Source of the DNA: Lichenostomus cassidix
Taxonomy: Eukaryota > Chordata > Aves > Passeriformes > Meliphagidae
Direction of reading: 5' to 3'
Assembly: GCA_008360975.2 (NCBI GenBank)
Contig: CM039183.1
Span: 54,665,850-54,729,849 of the forward strand
DNA length: 64,000 nucleotides
The stretch's first letter is position 1, and each line of letters starts with the position of its first letter. Shown here piece after piece: positions 25,639 to 38,060 of this stretch. The position numbers and the translations under genes are program-made. The notes beneath the pieces are model-generated. The model had not been told where the DNA came from, did no database searches, and worked only from the letters and a program-made list of their open reading frames with translations.

Positions 25639-28600
25639 CAAGAGTGTTCTATAAGACAAACAGGAAGATCTTTCAATTATTGCCCATAAGCCTCTGTTCT
25701 TTGATTTACTTCTGGTTTGCTTTTAATTTTGTTCTAATTAATAAAAATATTTTGAAACATCAGTAAGTTTGAAAATCGTACTGTCATTCTTCATTAGTTC
25801 CATCCAGCACCGTAGTCATTTAATTTTACATACATATTTATGTGGATTTACAGATCACAAAGTTAAATAATTCTAACCAACACCTGTCTATTGCCAAATC
25901 CAGAATCCAAAACCATCTTCAATCAGGTCATGTTAAAAGTATAATACCTAAAATGGAAAGATAAGTCAACAGTGCAGAGATTCTGAATGAAGATGTCTTA
26001 ACTGTTTCTTCATTCTCCAGCCTCAGCACCACTCCACAAATCCTAGTGGGAATTGCCAAATGAGATATATTCTTGATTCCTGTTTTCACTTGCTGATAGC
26101 CCTGATAACCTTGCTGGAGAACCCTCTGCATTCCTACCCAAGAGCTCAGGTCCCTTCCAGCTGCACACTCTGGAGCACACATCCCACAAGAATGGAACGA
26201 CGGTGCAAATGTGCACACAGCAGCAGGCTGGGAAAGGTTGCTTAGTTGAACTTTTTTAATGCATGAATTAACCAAAACATGCAAGTAGGTTTTGGTTTAT
26301 TAAATTGGATTCATATTCAAAGCACCTTCTAATAAATTATTTGGATTCTTTTTTGTCTAGAGAGGCAGCAGATATTTTTCTGAACTTGTTAGACAGAGTT
26401 CACCTAAAGCCTTTGATATATGTGTGCAAATGCAAAAGGCAAAAGATCATATTCAGAGACAAGAAATTGAACTGTCTCGAGCTTTTTCCTAAGACCTTAA
26501 GCAATTGTAATTATTTTGAAATAAAAAGCAAAAAATTTAAAATGGCAATTTCAAGTTTAGCAGCAAGATTCCTAACACAGTATTTACTTCTGCTTTAAAA
26601 TTCATCAATTCCCCTCAAAAATACTCTGTAACGACAAGGTAGCCTTGCTAAAATAATGAATCACAGTAGTTTAACCTTTTTGTTATGAATGCTCTCATCA
26701 TCACAAATTCATTTGGTAAAAAATACACTTGAAATGGGCTTATAGATTATATCTATGCAAAATCATATTTAATAGTAATTAGTGGAGTCATAATTCCATT
26801 CAGTATTAGAACTCAGATAACAAGATGAGGATTAATATTATCTAAGTATCTGAATCAGTACTGAATTTCAAACCTATCTCAGGACCTCTGATTGCAAGGA
26901 CAAATTAATTTTTTACTACCTCTTGTATATATTGTTCCTTTTACAGAGCAGCTGTGCACATGTCTAATGGTAGAAAGAGCACCTCACATCTTCAGAACAT
27001 CCAAGGATTAAATAGAAAACGACAATAGCTTGAAAATTCTGAATGACAAAATGCAAATCCAAAGAACAAAAGTAGCTTTTCAATTAATTTTTCATCACGA
27101 CAATTTTAGTGTAGAGCCTAACGCAGACAAAAAAACAAAACTAAACTACACAGCTGGACAGCATGCACCAATCATTTCCCAGTTGCAGAAATACCAGTTC
27201 TAACCATTTCTGTAGTGATTCTGAAGTAATGATTCATTGTATGCAGTAAATGAAACATCCATTCCATTCCCTGACTATGCCAGGATGACTGAGGTTTACA
27301 ATAAAGCTAGTGATTTCAGAGTTATTAAGCACTGAAATACTTTACTACATTTCCATTAGATACATGTTTCTTTTTTTATTTCTACTTAGCCTATTTTTGT
27401 TGGACTAACTTATGTCTGGCAGGACACTTTTCAAGGAGTCTCAGTTCTCACAAAAACAGCCTTTAGGATCTCTCACACTTAGAGAGAGAATGTTGCAATG
27501 AAAACTCTGGCTTAGAATCTGGGATTCAGGACTGTCCACAGGCCAGAAATCTTGTCCTTTTAAAAAAAAATTTGTGCCCTGATGTCTTCAGAAAAAGATC
27601 AAGTAGTTGGCAGACACATAACCGAGGAATTTCTCTGGGACAAGAACTTCCCCAAGTAATCTGGTAGCAAATTGACCCTATCAAAGAACACCTTCAGACT
27701 TCAACCATTTTAGGCTGCTACATTACATTAACATGGCTCTCATCAGAATTCATAAAATTGTGGTCTTGGAGACCTGTTCTCACTTATTTCTTACCATAGC
27801 TCCCATGTAATAAACAAGACTAATAATATTGTTCTTCTCCTCTGGTTTTTAGTTCTGGAACAACCTGGAAGGACTGTGCAGAATGGGGCCAGTCTCTTAG
27901 GCAATGCAGCTCTCAGATTGCTTGTCATTTCCAGGCAGATCCACATTTGTTGACAATAAAGTGAATTAGAGAGAGAGGAAACAAGGCATTTATGAGTCAG
28001 AAAATGGGTCATACATGAAAACAGATTGAAGCTATTAATACCTAAAGTTGCCATTTAAAAAACTATTAAAAAGCTGGTGCTGGCCATACAATGACATTTT
28101 AGTTCTTCTTGAAAAGGCAGTCTTTGGCCGAAGTAATATTATTAAATGGTTTTGAAAAAAAAAAAGGGAGGGGGGGAGGGGACAGTACAGACAGCATTTA
28201 ATATTTGCTTATGTACTGGTTTTTGTACCAAAAATGTATCCCTTTAAAGAATACCATGAACTGAAGGTCTTACACGAGAGTTCTTGTCAAAAGCAAATTA
28301 ACTCCTTGATTCTGTGCAGTCATCCCTTATCTACCTATAGAATAAATAAATACAAGGTAGCTGAACATACAATTCCATATAAGGACTGAAGTGGAAATAT
28401 ATTGATGTTCTATTCTTTCTGAGAAATATGCTGGGTATGTGTGTTTAGCAAGCCTGTAAACAATTTTTGTTCCATTTCAGATACTGTATTTAGTAACACC
28501 ACTGCTAGTTTCCAAACCCATACTCACTGACTGAGCACCTACTCAATATTTTAGTTCTTTTCATCCTTACCCAAATGTAGCCTCATGTCTTCTTCCTTAT

Positions 28601-29769
28601 TCAAGCCTGCTCTGGAAACAGTCCTGTCGATTTTTCACATGTGACTTTAAGTTCATTATTACAGATGGGCACTTTTTGTAAATGTTTAATCACAGGGGTC
28701 CTGTATGGTAAAACAGCAGTGACTTCATTTCACATGTTAGGACGTTAGGCAGGGAGAGATCTCTGCACACAAATTTGGTTCTGGCATGTTTCAGCTTGAG
28801 GAAGGCTACTGTTGTGATCTTACTGAGGTAACTTTATTTTATTTTCTCTATGCACATGAGAAATACCAAGGCTTTAAGGAATTTAAATAATCAAAATTCA
28901 ATAGGGCTTTGTGAGTGGCAGTTGTTGCAGGAATGATGGATGCTTATGTTTACAGCACCAACTTCAGCCACTTGGGTTTTTGATCAAACCAAAAACAGGG
29001 CTAATCCATAGCTTTCTGGGTAAATCTATAATAGACAGTAAAAAAAATGCAAGAATTGCACATATCTATTGGGAGGAAGATTGTTCTACATGGGGTCAGC
29101 TCCATACTCCCTGTTTCTCCCTGTGAGCCTTTTTATTTCTCCATGCTTTGCTAACACGCACTTGCTCTGTTTCAGCTGTGATTATAGTCCATCCCCAGAC
29201 CAAGTCACATTGCCTGAGAACTTTTAAATTCCACTATTTATCTCCAGTTCAGACTTTTGGAGGTTCTCCATCTTATTTTTGCAGTTCATCCCAAACTATT
29301 CCAGGAAAATATACATCATCTATTTTCTACTGCTAGAGCATTCCCTCTTCCTCCATGTTCTGTCTCACAGCTCACTACAGCCTGTTACAGCATCTCACCA
29401 GAGATTCAAAGTTTCTACCTCACCAGACCCATCAGATTTCTTCACTGGCCCCACTCTGTTCTTCATTGAGACCACCTTTATTTTCTCTTCAGCCCATCTT
29501 CCCATACTGCAAGTTCAGTTTTTTATTGCTTTTTGCTGATGTGACTTTTGCTAAACACAGAAGAAGAGAGGCACTAAAGGCACAACAGACCATTTTTCTC
29601 AATCCCAGTGAAGTATGACATGGGCTGCACAGATGAACTACAAGGTGGATGGAAAATGACTGGACAGCTGGTCTCAACAGATTTTTATCAGCAGTTGAAG
29701 TTTGGCAAGCTTGCAGTAGTATTCATGGGCAATCAATAGTGTGGTGAATATTTCACTAACAATAGAGAT
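25639..29769. other. Intron 1 stretch without recognisable gene
   Basis: Unique AT-rich sequence with one purine tract (A-run into GGGAGGGGGGAGGGG, about 28156-28181). Several overlapping ORFs at 29148-29618 have no recognisable product. Confidence 0.6.
28156..28181. repeat. A/G purine tract
   Basis: An A run followed by a G-rich run on the plus strand. It could form a triplex or G-rich structure. On the ESR1 transcript it is pyrimidine-rich. Confidence 0.8.
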
Positions 29770-30565
29770 GAAGAGAGAAACTGCACCCCAGCAAGTTAAT
29801 GACAGATACCAAGCAGGGGCACAGAGAGCATGCAGAGTGGTGGATATGCTGCAGAGCAAAGCTCCCAGTAAGGTGGACCCAAGCAGGCTGAAGAAATGGC
29901 TCAGCAGGGATCTCATGAACTTCGGCACTGGAAGATGCAGAGCAATGCACCTGGAATATAATAACCCCCTGTAAAACATACAGCAGGGGCTAGGCTGTAC
30001 CAATATGAACATCTACAGGAGGCTGAGAGCAGAGATGGTTCTCCTCTCCTTGGCAGTTGCAAAACTACTTCCAGTTTGGGGCTTCCAAGCTGAAGCCAGC
30101 CTTTGACAAACTGGAGCAAGTCCAGGGACAGCCACTAAGATGCAGGGGGAACAAATGGGTATGAGGAGATGCTGAGAGAACTGAACTTGTTCAGTTTTCC
30201 AAAGAGAAGATTAAGGCAGGATTTATTGCTGTCTTCAACAATATAATGGAAGACTTTAAAGGAAACAGAGCCAGACTCCTCTTGGAGCACACCATGAAAG
30301 GGTGAGAGACATCTGACACGTCTTTGGGTAAAGAATATTCTGATTATATATTTGGAAAAGCTTTTTCACACTAAGAGGGGTTCAGCACTGTAATAAATTG
30401 CCCTGGGTGGATGTGGAGCCTCCATTCCTGGGTATCCACAAAACACAATTGGATAAGGGCCTGAGAAACCTCATCTATCTTCGAATTGAGCCTTGCTTTG
30501 AGCAAGATGTTGACCAGATAATCTTCAAACTTACTCATCCTTTCAAACTTACATTACTCTGTGAT
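29770..30565 (+). mobile_element. CR1 LINE, 3' part
   Basis: The stretch at 29870-29970 encodes a decayed form of the CR1 ORF2 segment with LKKWLSRDLMNFGTGRCRAM (close to the family's LDRLEKWADRNLMKFNKGKC block). CCAGGGACAGCCACTAAGATG, the GGATTTATTGCTGTCTTCAAC block and the 3'UTR follow. The terminal tail is a diverged ACTCTGTGATTCT at 30552-30564. Antisense to ESR1. Confidence 0.85.
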
Positions 30566-32194
30566 TCTCATCTCTCAGTAAATTGCCTCTGCCTACAGTA
30601 ATATTTGCAGAGAAAATCCTTTTGAAATGTCATGCAGCTGTGCAATGAAGCCACTTCACACATTTTGTCGGAGAAGGATGCTCTTGCAATCAGGTCAATA
30701 TAAAATCACTGACAAAGGATAGAGCATGCATGGTAGTTAAATTTCATATAATTCAGCTATCAAATGCAAACAAAGTCCTGCTGTGAATAGTGAGGTGTTT
30801 GAAGGGTTTGTAGCTTAAATTTGAGTAACACTTCTGGGGAAAAATTAAATAAGAATAACGCTGATTTGACAGCATTCCCCCGCTACCAAGTATGTATACC
30901 CATAATACAATGATGTCTAGGATGGCCAATGAAAAAGTTAGGGGTTTTTTTCCATGAGTATTGCAAAATTTTCTTTTTCCTTCATGATATGTAAAATGTT
31001 GAGCCATTTTTGTCAATATGTCTTTAAAAAAATGTTGTCTCAGGTAGCTGAGACAATAATCTAACATGAAAAATATAAGCCAAAGCTAGACAATGTAAGT
31101 AAGCAAAAAGGAGAGGAACCTAGTCAGACTCAATAATAAGCAGTGTTACTAGAACTGCCTATAAATAAAGTTGAGTTTTATTCCAGGATGTTTAAAAATT
31201 TCTCTGTAGAACTGGATTTCTTTACGCTTTGGCTTTTTTTAAGGCTTGAATCAAGAAGAAAAATAGTAACAACTTACTGAAATGCAACCTGCTTTAGAAA
31301 TATTTGACTCCTTAAAATGCCATACACCTTGCGGATATTCTTACATTTCAGCTGGTTGTGATATTGTTGCCATTGAACATTCAGTTACATTATTTTATAT
31401 GTGTTTCTATCGCAATGCCTTTCTCCATGAACATAATTAGAATACTCTCACCACTTCCAGGATTTGCATGCTTTATCTCTAATTTATATCCCTGTGGATT
31501 AAAATTAGGATTATATTTCTCATAGCATGGCATGGAAAAGCTAACATACTTTTCAACCCATAAATTCTAAATAATCCAAACCACAAAAAGGTATTGCAAG
31601 GTAATAAATCTGCTGCAGTGGCTCATGTGTTGGCAACATACATATTCTTCCTTGCTTATGTTAATCAGTACGGCTGAAGGTGAAGTATCATTTTACTGCA
31701 GAATGGAAGCAAACAGACAAAGCTGTCCTTTGACAAAAAGTTCCCCAAAAGTGACTAGATTATCTGTACACTCTCAGAGTATTTTTTGCCACCACTACAG
31801 TTTTCTGAAGACAAGGGTTCTGTGATACAAGGGATCTCACTGTCAAGTTAATGTTGCAACTAATGACGAAACCAGGGAACATTTATTTGAATTAATTTCT
31901 CTAAGATACCAACTGATACAAGTTATTAAGAACTAGATAATGTTGATCAAGATGGTTCAGCAAAAGGAATGTTTTAAGAATGTTTACTGGCTTTATAAAC
32001 TGAAAACAGAGATGACAGGGTACTATGTGACATTTTATTTTTGCCATAGATCAGATTTTATAGTACTTGTCCTCAATGGCAAAATTAAATTACAATTTCT
32101 AGAGTTAACACCTTCCAAACTTCCATCTGTTTACAGATCAACTTAAAGAAGGAAAAAGAATTAGTTCCTAAACACCAGAATGTGCCAACAAAGA
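30566..32194. other. Intron 1 stretch without recognisable gene
   Basis: Unique AT-rich sequence; I see nothing in it beyond chance ORFs. Confidence 0.6.
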
Positions 32195-32741
32195 GCTGGA
32201 AAGCATGGAGCTCTGCCTGGGGATGGATGTGGAGCCAACTGAGAATTTATAGGTCAGGATTAAAGGGAGGGCAGGGACAGGTGACATTATAGTGGAGGTC
32301 TGCTCCAGGCCACTTTGTCAAGAAGGTCCAGAGGAGGACAACAAGGATGATCAGAGGAATGGAGAACCCCTCCTATAGACAGGCTGAGAGAGTTTGGGCT
32401 GGAGAAGAGACCTTACAGCCACTTTCCTGTACATAAAGGGGACCTACAAGGAAGCCAGAAAGGGACTTTGTACAAGGGCATGTAGTGATAGGACAAGAGG
32501 GAGTGACCTTAAACTGAAAGTGGGCTGGTTTTGATTGGATATTAGAAATTCTTCACTATGAGGGTGGTGAGGCACTGGAACAGTTGCCCAAAGAAGCTGT
32601 GGATGCCCCATTCCTGGAAGTGTTCAAGGCCAGGTTGGATGGAGCTCTGAGCAATCTGGTCTAGTGAAAGGTGTTCCTGCCCATGCCAGGTGAGTTGGAA
32701 CTAGTGTTCCCTTTCAACCCAAACTGTTCTATGATTGTATG
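32195..32741 (+). mobile_element. CR1 LINE, internally deleted (endonuclease start fused to 3' end)
   Basis: 32195-32315 (GGAAAGCATGGAGCTCTGCC to GGAGGTCTGCTCCAGGCCAC) corresponds to the CR1 ORF2 endonuclease region. At about 32316 it jumps to the end of ORF2 (AGGTCCAGAGGAGGACAACA) and continues to the 3' terminus TTCTATGATTGTATGA. The central endonuclease and reverse transcriptase regions are missing. Antisense to ESR1. Confidence 0.88.
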
Positions 32742-32834
32742 ATCTTTCACTGATTTTTTAATTAATAGATCTTGTCTCACAAGCCTGAATTACATTTAAA
32801 AGGAAAAAAGACAATAAAAGTAGAAGGCAAATAG

Positions 32835-32850
32835 AAAAAAAAAAAAAAAA
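32835..32850. repeat. A16 homopolymer
   Basis: An uninterrupted A run about 95 bp downstream of the CR1 end. Confidence 0.95.
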
Positions 32851-35800
32851 CAGTAAGTATTACATATTACAATTTTAGCAGAATTATATGCAAAAGCACA
32901 GCAAAGGCTCTTTGGAAAGCTATTATGAGTTACCCAGCCTTGAGATTTAAGATATGGGGCCTAAATTTTATGTCACATTTTCTTCTACAGCTGCTGCTTT
33001 CTGCACAGCATCTTCCTACTGATTTTTATTTATCATGTGCTGAGACTTTTCCTGTGTTGCAGTAAATTTCCCTTCCCTCTGCCTAGCTTTGATGTCCCCA
33101 TTGTAGTATCTTGGAAAGTTTTGCATAACCATATTTTAGCAGCCCAAATCCTACTGATTTAGGGTACAGTGATCAAAGCAGTGTTTCTGCATGATAACAA
33201 GTAATAAAAGAGGGAGAAAAGACTGGAAGGAGCAATTGAATTTGTACTGGACATTTGCACTGCAGATTGCTGAGAAACTGGAAAAATCTTCAATGGAAGC
33301 ATACAGCTTTTTCCTATGCAATCAGTTGTCTAACTCGAGGGGAGTTACCCCTTTAAATAGTTGTAAACTGCATGTGAGGTGGTTACATGCACAGCTGTTC
33401 ACTGTTAGTCACCAACTGCTCCTTTAAGAAGTCCTCTTAGTTGCTTCCAGCTTTCAACCCTTACTACTATTTTTCACTTTTACCAATGGTTTCCATGCAG
33501 TGAGCCACCTTTTCTCGTTTCTTATTTATATAGGTGCTGGCTGTTGTGTTATTAGTTAAGACTGCAGTGGTTGGAAGACCACTGCAATTGTTATGCACAT
33601 GTATCAAATAGGATTTATGTTTAGCACAGTCATATTTAAGCTCTCTGTCTTCTGAGGACCATATTCCCTTTCTCTAGTAAGGGGTTAAAATACAACACCC
33701 AGTTCACCCTGAATCCAATGTTGCTATCAATATCTTATCAAGGGAAAAGGTTATCCTGCAGATTTATGATCTTGTCTCTAACAGGTATCACTCACGCATT
33801 CATAGTCTTGCACAAGAATATCTTGAGTGAGATGAAGTAAGAAGCCTCCCAGCAACTGGAATCTGAGCTTGGCAGAAAAGCAGAAATGCCTTGCCTTGCC
33901 CAGTGTCACATTGATCAGGGTTCCTAATGAGCTGTGGTAAATTATAACCTTTTGTAAGTCACCGGAAAGGCCACTCAGCCTCAGATGTGACTGTACAGCA
34001 GATTTTACCAACAGTGCTTGCAATGAATGCAGTGAAAAGAGCACTTCAAATGAGAATGTTGAAGGACAGCATCTCTGCTCTAATCTCTGTTCTGATGCCT
34101 GAATAGATAACAGAAAACTCCCTGCAGATAAACCAGGGAGCCCATGACTAGTTTCAGTGTTTCATTGTCAATAACATCAAATTATAAAAATTACCAAAAT
34201 CTCAATTTGTTAGAAAATGTGGATGCACTTCACTTGCAGGACTCTTCTCCTGTGTTTTTTTGGAGCTAGGCCTTAGATCTGGCCAGCCTATCTTACTGGT
34301 TTAATAAAACATGCTGGCATCTGATGTTCACTTTGCAATTGCTGAAGAAACTGATGCCAGCAACTAATGCTTTCCATATCAGAGCAGATATGGCCAGCAG
34401 TGTTTGTTGTTTCAATAGTCTCAGAGCAAGAGTGATCAAGGCCAGCCACACAGAGTCAATTCCCTGTCTCCCTCCCAAGGGACATACTGCAATGTCTATG
34501 TGAAGGGATACCGCAGAGTATGGCTGTTTTGGTTCTTTACAGGAGATGTATGGATGGGATTAACTTCACATAACTTTGGATATCACTGTGTACCCATGCT
34601 CATTCAGTAGCTATCTGTAATAGAATGTAGCCATCTTTTACGATATAGGAAGATAAACTTGCTTTTTTTTGAGCCTGATGCACTTGGCCTATTTTAATCA
34701 GGTACCTTAGAACAAGACAATGTGTGTTCACAGTGCCTCTTTGTGTCTCACAGTAAAAAGGGAGTTCATTTGCAGGTTTGATGCTGCTGTCAATGCCTTT
34801 TGAGGTGCTCCAGGTGGTGACCCTCAGTAGCACACACCTCCTGCTCCAAAAAGGTATAGCTACACAGTAGATCCAGTGTCACATCTGCTAGACCCATCTG
34901 ACCTTCTGGCCTCTCAAATGGCACCAGATGCCTAAGGAATGGAAAAATGAATACAGACCTAGGTGTCTACATTTAATCAGATGAACCCCATTCACATGTT
35001 CTGTCTGAACAACCATGGGTTTAGACACAAATTTCAAGTCTGCTTGGGAAGGATTTAATATATGGAGGACTTCCTAGATCTGTGGCTCATGCAAAAAGTG
35101 TAACTGCTGGAGAAGTGAAGAAATTTTTCTTCAATAAGAGAGATTAAATGAGATCCATCTCCCTGCCTTGGCAGAAAGAGGGTAATGGGGAAGCACAGCA
35201 GCTCTTCCTTTCCACCCCTGCCTGCCCTTATTCAGGGGCACAAGGAGGCACAGATTCCATGTGCTTCTCAACAACAGTAGCTTTATGGTGCAAGCATACT
35301 TGGTGCAGCATCCACATATCGGCACATACTCCAAGAAGGGCTGTAGAAACACCAGAGTTGGTTTGTACAAGTCCCTCATAATTTTCATGTGTGAACATCT
35401 CAGAACACTTAATGGGCTTATCTGTACAACATTTCCATGAGATAAGAAACTATCCACGAGATGATGCCATGTTTTCCTGTGTCTTTTACTACAGGCATCT
35501 ATTGCTGTAAAATTGACAGAGATATCAGCACAAGCCCTGAAAACAGGAACACTCCAAGTGTACAAGAAATTGCCTGAACACTTGAACTGTTCAAGAGAGG
35601 ACCTCTGAGCAGATTGACGTTTTAGAGAAAAATAAACAAAAAAAGCAAAGTAAAACATTACATTACATCATACTCCATGTTATGAAATACTTCATGCCAT
35701 ATTAAAAAAATAAGAAAAGAAAAATTACCTTTGAACTTAGCATTCATTTGAGCACTTTTAATTTTAAAATTTGGAGAAAATCTTCTTTGTTTAGAACTCA

Positions 35801-36212
35801 ATATGAACAGTTTGAAAAATCCATAATGAATCAGACAAGGTTAACAAAGTTTATATATATGGTTACATAACTATTTTTTGGACTGATGGATTTATGAATT
35901 ACAACAGAAGAGGGATCAATCTACATTTGTAACCTTTCTCAATTTTAGCAAGCATTAAAATTAAAGTTGTGATCATATTGATTAGAACAGCAGAGTCAAT
36001 TGCAGTATCATACTTATGGCTAGTCCTAAACAAATATTTTATTATTTTAATCTAAACAGAGAGCTTGAAGCATTAGAAGATACAAACTAGCTACTAAAAG
36101 TGAGGGTGCAAATTAATCTGTTGTTCTCTTTGTACACTTATTTGCCCAGCCTCTGTCAATCACTACAGACTGACACACAACTTTCTAGCCAAGGAGCTGG
36201 AAGGTGCAGTCC

Positions 36213-36227
36213 TTTTTTTTTTTTTTT
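36213..36227. repeat. T15 homopolymer
   Basis: An uninterrupted T run in intron 1. Confidence 0.95.
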
Positions 36228-37404
36228 GTCTGAATTTGGAACCAGCACTAAAGACAGGCTACAAAGAGCCTTAAATATATGCATGATTTTACTTCAGATC
36301 TGAGGTATGCAAACTCAGTAAGATGACACAGGAATTTCATACACTGGCAGAGCAAAAAGGATATTCTGCTGTTGCTTGTAGGAATTTACTTAGGTAAATT
36401 AGTCACTGAAAGTCCTGATTTTTCTCAGAGTGGATCAAAACTTGCCAAAAAGCAAGTAGAAATAACCAGAAATTACCAGAACTCAAATTCAGTAGTTAAG
36501 AACAAAATATATATTTTTGTTAATTTACTGTGATAGTAGTAAATGCTTGATTTCCTGTAATAATTATCAATCACTAGTCAGCATTTCATGATAAAAAACA
36601 CCACTACTAAAAATTATCTCTTTTTTTTTTTTTAATAGTGATATTGACATTGTCAGATAAGGAAAAGATATTTTAGTTTGACTACCTATAAAAACAGCCA
36701 CAAGGTCATACATAAAAGGGGTCTAGGAATAGATAGCATAATTTGAGTTAATTAACCCCCTTTTTTCTGCTTCTCAAATTCTGATGCCTCATGATTTAGA
36801 GACTCCAGAAGAGAGATTGATATATTTATTGCACTCTTTAAAAAATAATTCTTTCCATGTATCTTTATGTTCTTCATCTATATACAGAAGCCTGCCATTA
36901 TCTCGCAAGAAGACACTAAGTCTTTTGGAAAAGAGTCGCTATTTGAAAGAGAAAATATAACTTCAGAATTAGTGCACATGTAGTTATACACATATTAATA
37001 CATATCTGTCCATAGGCAATATGATTTTGAACACTTATTAATGAAACAAAAAGGCATTAAAAGTTTTCCTTATCACATACAGTTTTTTTTTTTGTTTTGT
37101 GATTGAAGATTTTTAACATTTTATCAACTATCAAAGGGACTATCATTTCGGCTCCAACCTATAATGTTTATTTGTTGTTGTAGATACTGAATGCAGCACT
37201 TGTATGTCAAAATCAGAATAGAACAGGGTAATACAATGCAAATATTTCTGCCCTAAAAGCCAAACAGCACAATTCAGTTCCACAGAAAGGTAAATGAGAA
37301 TTGCAGAGGAATCTTACCAGGTCTTAGGTTACATAACTTTTTATAGAAGCAGGCAGACATGTCATAAAGTGATCATGATTCATTATAACTTTTTTCAGGG
37401 TTTC

Positions 37405-37560
37405 TGGTTTAAGATTTTTTGCCTTTGCCACTCCTACTGGTAGGTTGTTCCAGAAACACACTATTTTGACATCTCACTAGTTAGACATCTTTCAATCTCC
37501 AGCATCAATTTATTCATTGCCAGATTCCACTGCCCTGTGCTCTCTTTTCTCCCATAACCC
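37405..37560 (-). mobile_element. Probable ancient CR1 LINE remnant
   Basis: TACTGGTAGGTTGTTCCAG, then CATCTTTCAATCTCCAGCATC and AATTTATTCATTGCCAG, follows in order the reverse complement of old CR1 3'UTR blocks (family form: TTCCA...CTTTCTAATGTCCAGC...CTTATCCATGGCCAG). Strongly diverged; the call is from memory of the family. Confidence 0.5.
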
Positions 37561-37911
37561 AATTGAAACCAATGACACTAGACAAATAAATAAAGAAAGC
37601 AAATTGTAAGTTTTTAAAATAACTTGTTGCTAAAGCAAATGGATAGACAGTTAAATATTTCCCAGGCAGTGAACACCTATTCAAATTATTTTTGACAGAC
37701 TACTGGTAATTGGGCTCGTGCCAAAACACAAGAAGAAAGACCTAATATTTAATGTTGTGAGGGTGATAACTTTGTAAATACAACCTCACAAAAATGAAAA
37801 GCAAAAAACCAAAGTTTTTATCAGTTTAATTCCAACAATACCATGCCTGTGAACAAAAAATTATCACAGCAAGCACTTTGAAACACATTTCTTGTTACCA
37901 TGTAAGATGCG

Positions 37912-38060
37912 TTTCACAGAGTTATGGCTGGAAGGGGCCATTAAATCATTTGTATAACACTGTATGCAGATAAACCTTCTGGCATATCCAAGGTCATAAA
38001 TTCACCTAATTACTGCTGCATTAAGCCTCAGCAATTGCATATGGTTAATACACATCTCCA
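37912..38060 (-). mobile_element. Possible ancient CR1 LINE 3' remnant
   Basis: TTTCACAGAGTTATGGCTGG, AAGGGGCCATTAAATCATTT resembles the reverse complement of a CR1 3' end (GAATCATAGAGCTGGAAGGGACC...GATCATC). Later sequence is too diverged for a clear call. Confidence 0.4.

Larger units (their letters stand above)
32742..37404. other. Intron 1 stretch without recognisable gene
   Basis: Unique AT-rich sequence with A16 (32835-32850), T15 (36213-36227) and T13 (36621-36633) runs. The 175-codon ORF at 35131-35658 (minus) is the longest non-ESR1 ORF but has no recognisable domain or splice-compatible relatives in view. Confidence 0.55.

Noticed and set aside
35131..35658. 175-codon ORF on the minus strand, the longest outside ESR1 and CR1
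   Set aside because: The translated sequence has no domain, composition or motif that I recognise. It lies within intron 1, has no clear start context, and overlaps another chance ORF on the opposite strand.
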